64,000 nucleotides of DNA from Candidatus Krumholzibacteriota bacterium (GCA_016933255.1 JAFGBF010000008.1:71772-135771), one strand, 5' to 3'. Positions 1 to 8,142 are shown, numbered from the stretch's first letter. The notes: generated by a model not told the origin, from the letters alone. A program made the numbers and translations.

Positions 1-165
1 TTGTCTGATCATCCCTATTTTATCGCGGTTCAGTTCCATCCCGAACTCAAATCGCGTCCGATGAATGCGCATCCCATTTTCAGAGGGCTGGTCGCCGCCG
101 CGAAAGAACGAAACCGCTCCGGGGCCGCCCCTTCAGGCAAGGCTGCAGCCCGCAGTGAAAGCTGA
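1..165 (+). CDS. pyrG: CTP synthase, C-terminal end (partial)
   Basis: The window opens inside this gene; 54 codons and a TGA stop remain. The residues [17 protein letters not shown] followed by AHPIFRGLV are the end of the class I glutamine-amidotransferase domain of CTP synthase, where the His and Glu of HPE belong to the Cys-His-Glu triad that releases ammonia from glutamine. The enzyme makes CTP from UTP; CTP is also used for CMP-Kdo, which fits the Kdo genes that follow. A short Ala/Ser-rich tail follows the domain. The next gene starts 11 bases after the stop, so the two are probably co-transcribed. Confidence 0.93.
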   Translation: MSDHPYFIAVQFHPELKSRPMNAHPIFRGLVAAAKERNRSGAAPSGKAAARSES

Positions 166-176
166 CCGGAGGGATT

Positions 177-995
177 ATGGATCCCATTTCCATAGGAAAT
201 CAGATATTTTCCCCAGGGAAGGCTCCCCTGCTGATAGCCGGGCCGTGCGTCATCGAAGATGAGGATGACCTTCTCAGAGTCGCCGAGACGGCGGCTGACG
301 CTGCCGCCAAGGCTGGTTTTTTTTACGTATTCAAAGCCAGTTATCTTAAGGACAACAGGTCTTCTCTCGATTCCTACACAGGTCCGGGGCTTGAAAAGGG
401 GCTTCTTCTTCTCGACAGGGTAAAGAGGGAGATCGGCGTTCCGGTGTTGACAGATGTCCATTGCCGAAGCGAGGTCGTACCTGCCGCCGAGGTCTGTGAT
501 ATATTGCAGATCCCTGCTTTTCTCGCAAGACAGACAAGGCTTGTAGTAGATGTTTCACGTACGGGAAAGGTCGTCAACCTGAAGAAGGGGCAATTCCTTT
601 CTCCGGAAGATATGGGCAATATTGTAGAAAAGGCGAGAAAGAGCGGGGCTGAAGGGATCCTTGTGACAGAAAGAGGATCATCATTCGGTTATAACAATCT
701 TGTCGTCGATATGACTGCATTTTCACGGATGAGGGTCTTTGATCTGCCCCTGATATTCGATGCAACACATTCACTGCAGCTTCCCGGCGGGCTTGGAGAC
801 AGGTCGGGAGGCAGGCCCCAGATGGCAAAGTCCCTTGCGATGGCAGCCGTTGCTGCCGGCTGTGACGGGTTGTTTCTGGAGACGCATTTTGATCCTCTCT
901 CCTGCAGCTGCGACGCCGAGGTGATGCTGCCGGTCTCTGAACTTCAGGATCTGCTCGATGCAGCTGCAAGGATATTCGATGCTCGCGGGGAGTAA
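177..995 (+). CDS. kdsA: 3-deoxy-8-phosphooctulonate synthase (KDO8P synthase)
   Basis: Condenses phosphoenolpyruvate with D-arabinose 5-phosphate to give Kdo 8-phosphate, the precursor of the Kdo that joins lipid A to the LPS core. The 272-residue length is typical. Visible family motifs are LLIAGPCVIE near the N-terminus, FKASYLKDNRSS, LTDVHC, ATHSLQLPGG and FLETHFDP. Cys24 in AGPC is the position that is Cys in the metal-dependent (class II, Aquifex-type) enzymes and Asn in the E. coli class; the His of ATHS, Glu of LETH and a later Asp would complete the metal site. The ATG follows a good GGAGG. It lies between pyrG and kdsD, a common order for Kdo synthesis. Confidence 0.96.
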   Translation: MDPISIGNQIFSPGKAPLLIAGPCVIEDEDDLLRVAETAADAAAKAGFFYVFKASYLKDNRSSLDSYTGPGLEKGLLLLDRVKREIGVPVLTDVHCRSEVVPAAEVCDILQIPAFLARQTRLVVDVSRTGKVVNLKKGQFLSPEDMGNIVEKARKSGAEGILVTERGSSFGYNNLVVDMTAFSRMRVFDLPLIFDATHSLQLPGGLGDRSGGRPQMAKSLAMAAVAAGCDGLFLETHFDPLSCSCDAEVMLPVSELQDLLDAAARIFDARGE

Positions 996-1009
996 GACCG
1001 CAGCATAAT

Positions 1010-2050
1010 ATGCCTGAAAAGATTACGGGAAGGTATTCCGAGACGATGCGGGAAGGTATGATAGAAAAATCCGAAAGAAAAGGTATAATAGAGATCGGCA
1101 GGGAGGTCCTGTCGCTTGAGATCGAGGGACTGCAGTCTCTACATGAGAAGATCGGCCCCGAATTCGAGAAAGCAGTGAGGCTTATCCTGTCCTGTTCCGG
1201 CAAAGTGATAGTCTGCGGAATAGGTAAATCCGGGATAATCGCCCGGAAGATCGCCGCGACCCTGAGCAGTACAGGCACTCCAGCCGTCTTCCTGCACCCG
1301 GTCGAAGCTGCTCACGGGGATATGGGGATGATGACATCTGACGATCTTCTCCTTGCCGTCAGCAAGAGCGGAGGGGGTGATGAGTTCTCGATGATCCTTC
1401 CGTTTATAAGGGAGATCAATATAAGCATGATCTCGATCACTGGAAAGACCGACTCTCCCCTGGCACGTCAGAGCGAGGTGGTTCTTCCGGTAACCGTGGC
1501 GAAAGAAGCTTGTTCGATGGATATAGTCCCTACGACGAGCACGACCGCCTCTCTTGCACTCGGCGACGCCCTCGCGGTCGCTGTATTCCGGAGCAGGGAT
1601 TTCAGCAGGAATGATTTCGCGAAACTTCATCCGAGCGGAATACTCGGGAAAAGACTCGTTCTTACCACCGGTGAGTTGATGCACAGCGGGGATGAGATGC
1701 CGCTGGTCGGGATAGATACCCTTTTAAAAGACGCGCTTTTCGAGATCTCGGGAAAGAGGCTGGGATGTACCGGTGTCACCGATAAAAAGGGGAGGCTTGC
1801 CGGTGTGATCACAGATGGGGATCTCAAACGGTTTCTGATAAAGGATCCGGAAGCGCTGGGCGAGAAGGTCTCGGCACTTATGACTCCTGATCCGAAGAGT
1901 ACCAGAGCGGATATACTCGCTGTGAAAGCTCTTGAGGATATGGAGATGAACCCGGGAGGGCCGATATCGATGCTTTTCGTGATAGACGATGATCGAAAGC
2001 CTGTGGGGTTGATTCATTTACATGATATTCTGAAGGCCGGGCTGAGATAG
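1010..2050 (+). CDS. kdsD: D-arabinose 5-phosphate isomerase (KdsD/KpsF family)
   Basis: Interconverts ribulose 5-phosphate and arabinose 5-phosphate, supplying the substrate of the KdsA enzyme encoded 14 bases upstream. The 346 residues divide into an N-terminal SIS sugar-isomerase domain (about residues 45-190, with GIGKSGIIARKIAATLSSTG and HPVEAAHGDMGM) and two CBS domains (about 220-346, with GVITDGDLKRFL and GLIHLHDIL). HPSGILGKRL links the two parts as in E. coli KdsD. The family's usual SNSGxT loop reads SKSGGGDE here, a mild departure. The first ATG has little ribosome-binding signal; Met14 is an alternative that loses no conserved residue. Confidence 0.94.
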   Translation: MPEKITGRYSETMREGMIEKSERKGIIEIGREVLSLEIEGLQSLHEKIGPEFEKAVRLILSCSGKVIVCGIGKSGIIARKIAATLSSTGTPAVFLHPVEAAHGDMGMMTSDDLLLAVSKSGGGDEFSMILPFIREINISMISITGKTDSPLARQSEVVLPVTVAKEACSMDIVPTTSTTASLALGDALAVAVFRSRDFSRNDFAKLHPSGILGKRLVLTTGELMHSGDEMPLVGIDTLLKDALFEISGKRLGCTGVTDKKGRLAGVITDGDLKRFLIKDPEALGEKVSALMTPDPKSTRADILAVKALEDMEMNPGGPISMLFVIDDDRKPVGLIHLHDILKAGLR

Positions 2051-2095
2051 CGGTTCCAACTTCCTTTATTTTCCACAGATAGGCGTTTCTACGAC
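2051..2095 (+). other. Spacer upstream of the sigma-54 promoter
   Basis: A 45-base AT-rich stretch after the kdsD stop. It has no clear Rho-independent terminator and no obvious enhancer dyad. Activator sites for the downstream sigma-54 promoter, if they sit at the usual 80-150 bases upstream, would fall inside the end of kdsD. Confidence 0.3.
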
Positions 2096-2110
2096 TGGCA
2101 CACATATTGC
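2096..2110 (+). promoter_or_regulatory. Sigma-54 (-24/-12) promoter for lptC-lptB-rpoN
   Basis: The sequence is TGGCAC, five bases, then TTGC (continuing TTGA). The invariant GG (2097-2098) and GC (2109-2110) are separated by exactly ten bases, the strict spacing that RpoN holoenzyme needs. This matches the consensus TGGCAC-N5-TTGC at every core position. Transcription would start near 2121-2123 and read lptC, lptB and rpoN itself, implying autoregulation. Sigma-54 promoters need an AAA+ enhancer-binding activator; none is encoded in this window. No start-site data are available, so use in vivo is inferred. Confidence 0.8.
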
Positions 2111-2445
2111 TTGACTGCAATCTATGCCTGTGTTATATCTGGAAGTAAGAACAGCTTTTATACTGTTATGTCAATGAGTTACAGTGATGGATCTTTTGAC
2201 GCGATTCGATTTCCCGGCCCCCCGGAAGGTAGACTTCTGGATGATTTCCGGAGGGTGAAGAATAAGAAATCCGGGATATTTATCAAAAAAAGGGTTATAA
2301 TTAATATGCAGGCAGTCCTGCAGAACGGCCGCTTCTCAAGGAGTGCAAGATTTTAAGGGTAAAAGGTAAATGGTGCGGTGGAACTGCTTCGGCGGGGAAA
2401 TCTCTGAGACCGGTTCAGTCAGTCTGTTTTTTAATCAGCAGTATA
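2111..2445 (+). other. Long leader region ahead of lptC, no convincing gene
   Basis: About 335 bases downstream of the sigma-54 promoter. An 81-codon reading frame (2111-2356, TTG start) overlaps the promoter itself, has no ribosome-binding site and no recognisable protein features. The middle contains several copies of CCGG-type elements (about 2212-2225, 2247-2252 and 2270-2275) that can pair in alternative hairpins, so a structured 5' untranslated region is possible. The last 140 bases are open in the lptC frame from 2305 and encode a hydrophobic stretch just before the lptC ATG. I see no known riboswitch class. Confidence 0.4.
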
Positions 2446-3003
2446 ATGATATCGGCGATCCTGTCGTGCAGCGGTTCCGACAGGCCTGAACCCTCTGTCG
2501 GACAGGCAGAGATGCCTGACCAGGAATTTACCGATTTTACCACGATCGAAAGCGATTCCGGGATCGTCCAGTGGATCCTCAAGGCTCCGGTCGCAAGAGT
2601 CTATAATATCAGGAAGCTTCTTGTTACCGACAGCCCCGAGATCGTTTTTTACGATACAGAAGGTAATGTGACATCCATCCTGGTAGCCGAAAAGGGCGAA
2701 TATAACCAGGAGAGTCACGATCTTACAGCTCTCGGAAATGTAATCCTGACATCGACGGAAGGCTTTATTCTTGAGACCGAGAGCCTCGTCTGGCTGAATC
2801 TTCTGGAACAGATCCACACTGAGGACTTCGTGAAGGTCACCAAAGGGAATGATGTCCTTACAGGGTACGGTTTTCAGGGATATCCGGAGCTGAAGAATAT
2901 AGATATTAAAAGAGATGTCAAGGCCTACCTCAGAGACGAAGATGGCCTTGTCGACGATGAGGTCGAAAGGGAGAGCGATAGTAAAGCAGGTAGAGATGAG
3001 TGA
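2446..3003 (+). CDS. lptC: LPS export protein LptC-like
   Basis: Member of the LptC/LptA beta-jellyroll family that carries LPS from the LptBFG transporter across the periplasm. Visible core: [18 protein letters not shown], repeated short beta-strands, and [22 protein letters not shown] near the C-terminus, where LptC and LptA family members typically have G-x-G-x... strands. The ATG start gives MISAILSC, a very short leader ending in a lipobox-like LSC. The frame stays open upstream to 2305 and encodes a longer hydrophobic run ([12 protein letters not shown]) directly before this Met, so the true start may be a non-ATG codon such as CTG at 2404. It overlaps lptB by eight bases. No lptA gene sits between them, unlike the common lptC-lptA-lptB order. 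Confidence 0.82.
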   Translation: MISAILSCSGSDRPEPSVGQAEMPDQEFTDFTTIESDSGIVQWILKAPVARVYNIRKLLVTDSPEIVFYDTEGNVTSILVAEKGEYNQESHDLTALGNVILTSTEGFILETESLVWLNLLEQIHTEDFVKVTKGNDVLTGYGFQGYPELKNIDIKRDVKAYLRDEDGLVDDEVERESDSKAGRDE

Positions 3004-3751
3004 TCCGACGACCGTCCGGGAGAATGAAGAACGGAGTCTCGGATGCAGGGGACTTATAAAAAAATATGGTAAAAGGCGTGTCGTCGACAACGTCTCGATC
3101 GATGTGAAACGCGGAGAGATCGTCGGGTTACTTGGTCCGAACGGTGCCGGCAAGACTACGACTTTTTATATGATCACCGGGATGATCAAACCTGATAAAG
3201 GGGACGTGGTCCTTGACAATAAAGTCATTACGGGACTTCCGATGTATAAGAGAGCGAGAAAGGGAATAGGATATCTTCCGCAGGAAGCATCGATCTTCAG
3301 AAAATTGACTGTAGAAGAAAACCTGAAAGCCGTTCTCGAGACGCTTCCCATATCAAAGAAAGAGCAGAATGAGAGGCTTGAGAGTCTTCTCGCTGAATTA
3401 AATATCGAATCTCTGCGCGGCAACAAAGGATACCAGCTCTCCGGAGGTGAACGCAGAAGGGTAGAGGTAACGCGGTCTCTGGTGACTGAACCTTCTTTTA
3501 TGCTGCTCGATGAGCCGTTTGCCGGAATAGACCCGATAGCCGTGGCTGACCTGCAGAATATAGTGACAAAGCTCCGTGAAAAAGGGCTCGGAGTCCTGAT
3601 CACCGACCACAACGTGAGGGAGACGTTGTCGATAACTGACAGAGCATATATTATGTATGAGGGAGCTATCAAACGCTCCGGAACAGCAGACGACCTGGCT
3701 GGCGATCCCGAGGTAAGAGAGATCTATCTCGGCGAGGCCTTTCGTCTCTAG
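2996..3751 (+). CDS. lptB: LPS export ABC transporter ATP-binding protein
   Basis: ATPase that powers LPS extraction by LptF and LptG at the inner membrane. With the start at 2996 it has 252 residues. Walker A is GPNGAGKTT (residues 47-55), the signature is [15 protein letters not shown], Walker B is [12 protein letters not shown] and the switch His lies in ITDHNVRE, all close to the E. coli LptB motifs. An upstream in-frame GTG-type start at 2915 exists, but the ATG at 2996 overlaps the lptC stop (ATGAGTGA), has AGGTAGAG ahead of it and gives the normal family length. Its membrane partners lptF and lptG are in the same window at 20751-23276. Confidence 0.96.
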   Translation: MSDPTTVRENEERSLGCRGLIKKYGKRRVVDNVSIDVKRGEIVGLLGPNGAGKTTTFYMITGMIKPDKGDVVLDNKVITGLPMYKRARKGIGYLPQEASIFRKLTVEENLKAVLETLPISKKEQNERLESLLAELNIESLRGNKGYQLSGGERRRVEVTRSLVTEPSFMLLDEPFAGIDPIAVADLQNIVTKLREKGLGVLITDHNVRETLSITDRAYIMYEGAIKRSGTADDLAGDPEVREIYLGEAFRL

Positions 3752-3768
3752 AAGAGGATGACTGAATT

Positions 3769-5169
3769 ATGGAAATGAAAATGGGGATGCGCCTCGGGAT
3801 GAGTCAGCGGCTGGTGATGACTCCGAGGCTGCAGCAGGCTCTAAAATTGCTGCAGATGCCTACTCTCGAACTTCAGCAGGTCCTTAAACAGGAGATTCTG
3901 CAGAACCCGCTCCTCGAGGAGGTCGACGACATTATCGATGCCCCCGAAGAGGAGGAAGAAAAGGAAAAGGAAAAGGAAGAAGCGGCTTCATCCGATGATA
4001 AGGAAGAATGGGATGATTTCTATGATACCGCATGGAACAGCGGGGGGAACGCGGAGGTTGAGGAAAGGGAGGATTTTGTCGAGAGAGTCCCCGTAGCAAA
4101 ACAGACCTTTTCGGATTATCTCTCAAGCCAGCTCCGGCTTTCGACGGAAGATGAGATGATCCTTGAGATAGGACGATATATTATCGGCAGTCTTGATGAT
4201 TCGGGGTATCTGACTACAAGCGTAGAGGATATAGCCAGGACCTTCGGGGTCGAAGAAAGCTTGGTGGAAGATGCGCTTAGGCTCATCCAGACATTTGACC
4301 CTCCCGGTGTCGGAGCAAGGGAACTCAGGGAAAGTCTTCTTATTCAGCTCAGGATGAAAGACCTTGAGGACAGCCTTGCATCGACGATCGTAAGAGACTA
4401 CTTTGATGAGTTCAAGCAGAAGAAATATCTCGATCTGAGCAAGAAACTGAAGATCTCTCTTAAAGAGGTACAGGCCCAGGCATCGGTGATCGGCTCTTTG
4501 AATCCAAAACCGGGGCTGGATATTTTCGCTGAAAGTCCTCACTATGTCATTCCAGACCTTGTCGTGGAAAGAGTCGGGGAAAAATTCGTAATATTCCTAA
4601 ATGACCGCAACGTGCCGCGGCTGAGAATAAGCCAGTCGTACAAGGATGAATTACAGAAAGACTCCGGCATCAGCACTGAGACCCGCGATTTCATACAGGG
4701 GAGGCTGAAAAACGCCAAATGGCTCATACAGACTATCGAGCAGAGGCGCAGGACGATGATAAAGGTTATGCAGTCGATCGTCGAGGAGCAGAAGGAGTTT
4801 TTTGAAAAAGGAACGGTGGCTCTGAAGCCTCTTACTCTCCAGCAGGTGGCAAGCAAGATAGATATGCATGAATCCACGGTAAGCCGCGTCACAACCAACA
4901 AGTATGTCCAGACTCCAAAGGGAGTATTTGAACTGAAATTCTTCTTCAGTTCATCGCTCGGGACACAGTCCGGAGACGAGGTGTCGGCGAAAAGCGCGAA
5001 GGTGAGTATCCAGGCTATCATTGCCGGTGAAAATACAAAGAAACCTCTAAGCGATCAGAAGATAGCAGATATCCTCGAAGAAAGCGGTCTGATCATAGCC
5101 AGGCGAACAGTAGCTAAATACAGAGAACAGCTGGGTATCCTGCCCGCAAGGCACAGAAAAGAGTATTAG
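3769..5169 (+). CDS. rpoN: RNA polymerase sigma-54 factor
   Basis: Directs RNA polymerase to -24/-12 promoters that open only with an AAA+ activator. The 466 residues show the Gln- and Leu-rich region I (MSQRLVMTPRLQQALKLLQM), an acidic region II rich in Glu and Lys (about residues 55-100), a core-binding domain with FDPPGVGARELRESL, and the C-terminal RpoN box ARRTVAKYRE (residues 444-453) that reads the -24 element. The helix-turn-helix TLQQVASKIDMHESTVSRVTTNKY is also clear. The gene is 17 bases after lptB, the same lptB-rpoN adjacency as in Proteobacteria. The sigma-54 promoter at 2096 suggests it autoregulates. Confidence 0.98.
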   Translation: MEMKMGMRLGMSQRLVMTPRLQQALKLLQMPTLELQQVLKQEILQNPLLEEVDDIIDAPEEEEEKEKEKEEAASSDDKEEWDDFYDTAWNSGGNAEVEEREDFVERVPVAKQTFSDYLSSQLRLSTEDEMILEIGRYIIGSLDDSGYLTTSVEDIARTFGVEESLVEDALRLIQTFDPPGVGARELRESLLIQLRMKDLEDSLASTIVRDYFDEFKQKKYLDLSKKLKISLKEVQAQASVIGSLNPKPGLDIFAESPHYVIPDLVVERVGEKFVIFLNDRNVPRLRISQSYKDELQKDSGISTETRDFIQGRLKNAKWLIQTIEQRRRTMIKVMQSIVEEQKEFFEKGTVALKPLTLQQVASKIDMHESTVSRVTTNKYVQTPKGVFELKFFFSSSLGTQSGDEVSAKSAKVSIQAIIAGENTKKPLSDQKIADILEESGLIIARRTVAKYREQLGILPARHRKEY

Positions 5170-5200
5170 TCGGTTTTACTCTAGGGGTATTTGACGATAA

Positions 5201-6106
5201 ATGACATTTTCAACTGATGAAAAGGTTTCCAGCAGGCTTCCGGTCTGGTTGAGGAAGAAGATACCTCTCCTAAGCGAATCTTCCCGTATTGAAAGAACAG
5301 TCAAAAGCAGAGGGCTTCATACTATCTGCAGGGAGGGTCTCTGTCCGAACAGGGCCGAATGTTATTCACGGGGAAAAGTCACCTTCATGATGATGGGCGA
5401 TACCTGTACAAGAGGGTGTCGTTTCTGTTCAGTGGGAAAAGGCATCCCTGGAAAAGCTGACAGGAATGAACCTGCAAAGATCGCCGATGCGGTAGGGGAA
5501 CTCGGCCTGAACCACGTGATAGTGACATCCGTTACAAGAGATGATCTTCCCGACGGAGGGGCGTCTTTGTATGCCGATCTGATAAGAGCCCTAAAAAGAC
5601 TCGATCCGGTTCCGGTCATCGAGGTGCTTGTTCCTGATTTTCAGGGAAGCGTCGAATCTCTCGATACTGTTCTCGATGCGGGTCCGGATATCTTTTCCCA
5701 CAACATGGAGACAGTACGAAGGCTTTATCCGGAAGTGAGAAAAGGCGCCGATTATGGCAGATCTCTGAATCTTCTGAAAGAAGCTAAAAATCGAAAGGAG
5801 GTATTGACGAAATCATCATTAATGTTGGGATTGGGAGAGACGTTTGAAGAGGTCCTTGATGCTATGAATGATATTCGTCTTGCCGGATGCGATTTTACTG
5901 CGATCGGGCAATATCTTCGGCCAGGTATCGAACAGATACCTGTCAGGGAGTATATCGATCCGAAGAGGTTTGAATGGTTAGAAAAGAAAGGGTACGAGAT
6001 GGGTTTTTCCGAAGTGACCGCTGGCCCTCTTGTGCGCAGTTCATACCAGGAAAACAGACTGGATCTTAAACGCTTTTCCGGCCCTAAAAGGCCGGGTCTT
6101 TTATAA
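5201..6106 (+). CDS. lipA: Lipoyl synthase
   Basis: Radical-SAM enzyme that inserts two sulfur atoms into a protein-bound octanoyl group to make lipoyl. Both iron-sulfur sites are intact: auxiliary cluster Cys43, Cys48, Cys54 (C-x4-C-x5-C) and SAM cluster Cys69, Cys73, Cys76 (CTRGCRFC). The C-terminal VTAGPLVRSSY motif supplies the conserved Arg-Ser-Ser of the family. 301 residues is normal. It interrupts the usual rpoN-hpf pairing, 31 bases after rpoN and 15 before hpf, so it should be co-transcribed with both. Likely substrates in the window are GcvH (56788-57171) after octanoylation by the LipM-type enzyme at 60065. Confidence 0.97.
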   Translation: MTFSTDEKVSSRLPVWLRKKIPLLSESSRIERTVKSRGLHTICREGLCPNRAECYSRGKVTFMMMGDTCTRGCRFCSVGKGIPGKADRNEPAKIADAVGELGLNHVIVTSVTRDDLPDGGASLYADLIRALKRLDPVPVIEVLVPDFQGSVESLDTVLDAGPDIFSHNMETVRRLYPEVRKGADYGRSLNLLKEAKNRKEVLTKSSLMLGLGETFEEVLDAMNDIRLAGCDFTAIGQYLRPGIEQIPVREYIDPKRFEWLEKKGYEMGFSEVTAGPLVRSSYQENRLDLKRFSGPKRPGLL

Positions 6107-6121
6107 AAGGAGGATTGTAAG

Positions 6122-6667
6122 ATGAATCTGACCACTACAGCCAGACATTTTGAGACAGATTCCGAATTGATGGAGCATATCGAGGAAAGGACCATGAGGC
6201 TGAAACGATATTTCGATCAGATCCTTAACGTAGATGTCATTATGGCCGTAGAAAAATTCCGCCATGTGGCGGAGATAAATGTTCATGTCAACGGACACAA
6301 CTTTAACGCTAAAGAAGAATCTGGTGACATGATGACTTCGATCGACAATGCTACAAAGAGCCTGGAAAGACAGATAAAAAAATTCAAACAAAGGCTGAAA
6401 GCGAGCCATCAGAAGTCAAAGAGGCTTGAGAATGTCATGATGCCGCAGGAACAGGTGATTAAAGCGGATAGTATCGGAAGCGAAAGCGGCATTGAGATAA
6501 TGGATCCGATCTCTCATGAGATCAATGAGTTGTCTGTTGAAGAGGCGATACTGTCTATCGGTAAGGAAGAAAAGGATTTTTTCCTTTTCAAAAATTCCAA
6601 AACAGGTAAAATAAGTTTTATCTATAAGCGTTCAGACGGGGATTACGGGATCATCGATACGCAGTGA
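6122..6667 (+). CDS. hpf: Ribosome hibernation promoting factor, long form
   Basis: Binds the decoding region of the 30S subunit and dimerises ribosomes into inactive 100S particles. At 181 residues it is the long form: an N-terminal ribosome-binding domain (about 1-100, MNLTTTARHFETDSELMEHIE, with AEINVHVNGHNFNAKEES) and a C-terminal dimerisation domain (about 125-180, with SVEEAILSIGKEEKDFFLFKN and DGDYGIIDTQ). A short linker rich in charged residues joins them. A strong AGGAGG precedes the ATG. Location downstream of rpoN is the classic place for this gene and suggests control with nitrogen or carbon stress. Confidence 0.95.
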   Translation: MNLTTTARHFETDSELMEHIEERTMRLKRYFDQILNVDVIMAVEKFRHVAEINVHVNGHNFNAKEESGDMMTSIDNATKSLERQIKKFKQRLKASHQKSKRLENVMMPQEQVIKADSIGSESGIEIMDPISHEINELSVEEAILSIGKEEKDFFLFKNSKTGKISFIYKRSDGDYGIIDTQ

Positions 6668-6698
6668 CCTTATTCTGGCGGGATAGACCAGGAGGGCG

Positions 6699-7670
6699 AT
6701 GTTGGTTAAAGAGCATTCTATCAAGTCGTTTTTTGAGGATAATAAAGATGATTTTCAGATGAAGGTCATGACAAAGGGGCTGGAGAGCAAGATTGCGATA
6801 ACGACTTCCGATATACACAGGCCTGCTTTTGCTCTTGCCGGATTCATGGAAAATTATCTCCATGAAAGGATCCAGATACTCGGCGAGACCGAGATCATGT
6901 ACCTCAAATCTCTGGTCGATATCGAACGCAAAGCAGCTATTGAGAGGCTTTTTTCCGAGGTACTTTGCTGTATTATCGTTACCAAGGGGCTTGATATCCC
7001 CGGAGAATTACTTCTGCTTGCCGAAAAAAACACTGTACCAGTCATCCAGACGAAGATGCAGACCACTGAATTCATCCATGTTTTGACTGGACAGCTTGAT
7101 TATGTCTTCGCGCCGCGTACCGTTCTTCACGGATCGCTCGTGGATGTATACGGCGTGGGCCTTCTGTTTTCCGGCCGAAGCTCCATTGGAAAGAGCGAGA
7201 TAGCGCTCGACCTCGTCGAGCGGGGTCACCGCCTTGTAGCTGATGATGTCGTCGAGGTCGTAAACCACGGAAATGTACTGATGGGGAGAGGCAGAGACCA
7301 TCTGCGGCATTTCATGGAGATCAGGGGGCTCGGTATAATCAATATGATGGATCTGTTCGGTATCAGGGCCGTCAGGATCCAGAAACGGATAGAGGTAGTC
7401 GTCCGGCTGGAAGACTGGGATCCCGAAAAAGACTGGGACAGGCTTGGGCTTGATGATCATACGACTGATATACTTGGCGTGCCGATCAGGCAGCTTGTGA
7501 TCCCGATCTTCCCTGGAAAGAATATTACGGTCATCTCGGAAGCTATCGCGCTTAATCATATGCTCAAGGTCTATGGTATCGATGCTGCAAAGAGACTGGA
7601 CGAACAGCTTGTCAATGTTATGGAAAGCGACAGAAAGACCAGAAGATACCTGAAGTATGACAACGAATAA
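6699..7670 (+). CDS. hprK: HPr kinase/phosphorylase
   Basis: Phosphorylates or dephosphorylates Ser46 of HPr in response to metabolic state. 323 residues: an N-terminal MurF-like domain (about 1-130) and a C-terminal kinase domain with conserved His144 (TVLHGSLVDV), P-loop GRSSIGKS at 159-166, RGHRLVADDVVEV, and the HprK signature MEIRGLGIINMMDLFG. The P-loop has Ser where most homologues have Gly (S-x-I-G-K-S), which still satisfies GxxxxGKS. The HPr encoded at 12329 has Ser46 at the right place, so a substrate is present. The next gene overlaps its end by 14 bases. Confidence 0.95.
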   Translation: MLVKEHSIKSFFEDNKDDFQMKVMTKGLESKIAITTSDIHRPAFALAGFMENYLHERIQILGETEIMYLKSLVDIERKAAIERLFSEVLCCIIVTKGLDIPGELLLLAEKNTVPVIQTKMQTTEFIHVLTGQLDYVFAPRTVLHGSLVDVYGVGLLFSGRSSIGKSEIALDLVERGHRLVADDVVEVVNHGNVLMGRGRDHLRHFMEIRGLGIINMMDLFGIRAVRIQKRIEVVVRLEDWDPEKDWDRLGLDDHTTDILGVPIRQLVIPIFPGKNITVISEAIALNHMLKVYGIDAAKRLDEQLVNVMESDRKTRRYLKYDNE

Positions 7671-8064
7671 GAAATACAGGGAAATGCTGGGCCTTATAGT
7701 GACCCATGGGGCCTTCGCGAGAGAACTTCTCAATACGGTCAAACAGATCGTGGGAAATGTCGACTGCTGCCGAGCTCTTTCCAATACAGGCGTATCTGAT
7801 GACGTTCTTGTCGAAAAGATCAGGAATATTCTTGATGAGGATAAAGAACGGGACACGATAGTCTTCGTTGATTATTTCGGCGGTTCATGTTCGATGAATT
7901 GCCTCAGGGCTGTCAAAGGATATGACAGGGCACTGATCATCAGCGGAGTAAATCTTCCGATTATCCTTGATTTTGTCACAAAACAGGGCACAATGGATCC
8001 GGAACAGGTAGTAGACAACCTGATCCGCCGTGGGCAGGAAAGTGTCAGGATCATAGATATGTGA
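7657..8064 (+). CDS. PTS mannose-family EIIA component
   Basis: Receives phosphate from HPr and passes it to EIIB. The 135 residues match a single ManX-type EIIA domain: the start LGLIVTHGAFARELL contains His17, the expected phosphorylation site, and FVDYFGGSCSMN is the second conserved loop. It is separate from EIIB rather than fused as in E. coli ManX. The ATG overlaps the end of hprK by 14 bases, tight translational linkage between the HPr kinase and this carrier, an arrangement also known from Deltaproteobacteria. The sugar, if any, cannot be read from sequence. Confidence 0.9.
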   Translation: MTTNKKYREMLGLIVTHGAFARELLNTVKQIVGNVDCCRALSNTGVSDDVLVEKIRNILDEDKERDTIVFVDYFGGSCSMNCLRAVKGYDRALIISGVNLPIILDFVTKQGTMDPEQVVDNLIRRGQESVRIIDM

Positions 8065-8076
8065 CCCTCCCCCTCT

Positions 8077-8107
8077 CAGCCGCCCGCAGCGCCGAGCGGG
8101 GAGGCTG
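8077..8107 (+). other. GC-rich hairpin between EIIA and EIIB genes
   Basis: An inverted repeat: CAGCC (8077-8081) pairs with GGCTG (8103-8107), and CCCGC (8083-8087) pairs with GCGGG (8096-8100), with an 8-base loop and a 1x2 internal bulge. An alternative CCTCCCC/GGGGAGG pairing (8066-8072 with 8098-8104) overlaps it. There is no U-run, so it is not a standard terminator; it could be an mRNA processing or stability element that sets different levels for the upstream and downstream parts of the operon. Confidence 0.5.
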
Positions 8108-8142
8108 TCGCCGATTATTGGACCCGGTATGGATTGAAGATT

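Noticed and set aside
2111..2356. 81-codon plus-strand frame between kdsD and lptC
   Set aside because: Its TTG start lies inside the sigma-54 promoter, it has no ribosome-binding site and its sequence resembles no protein family.
2375..2430. TPP-riboswitch-like CTGAGA element ahead of lptC
   Set aside because: Only the CTGAGA hexamer matches; the second conserved half of the TPP aptamer is missing and the downstream genes are unrelated to thiamine.
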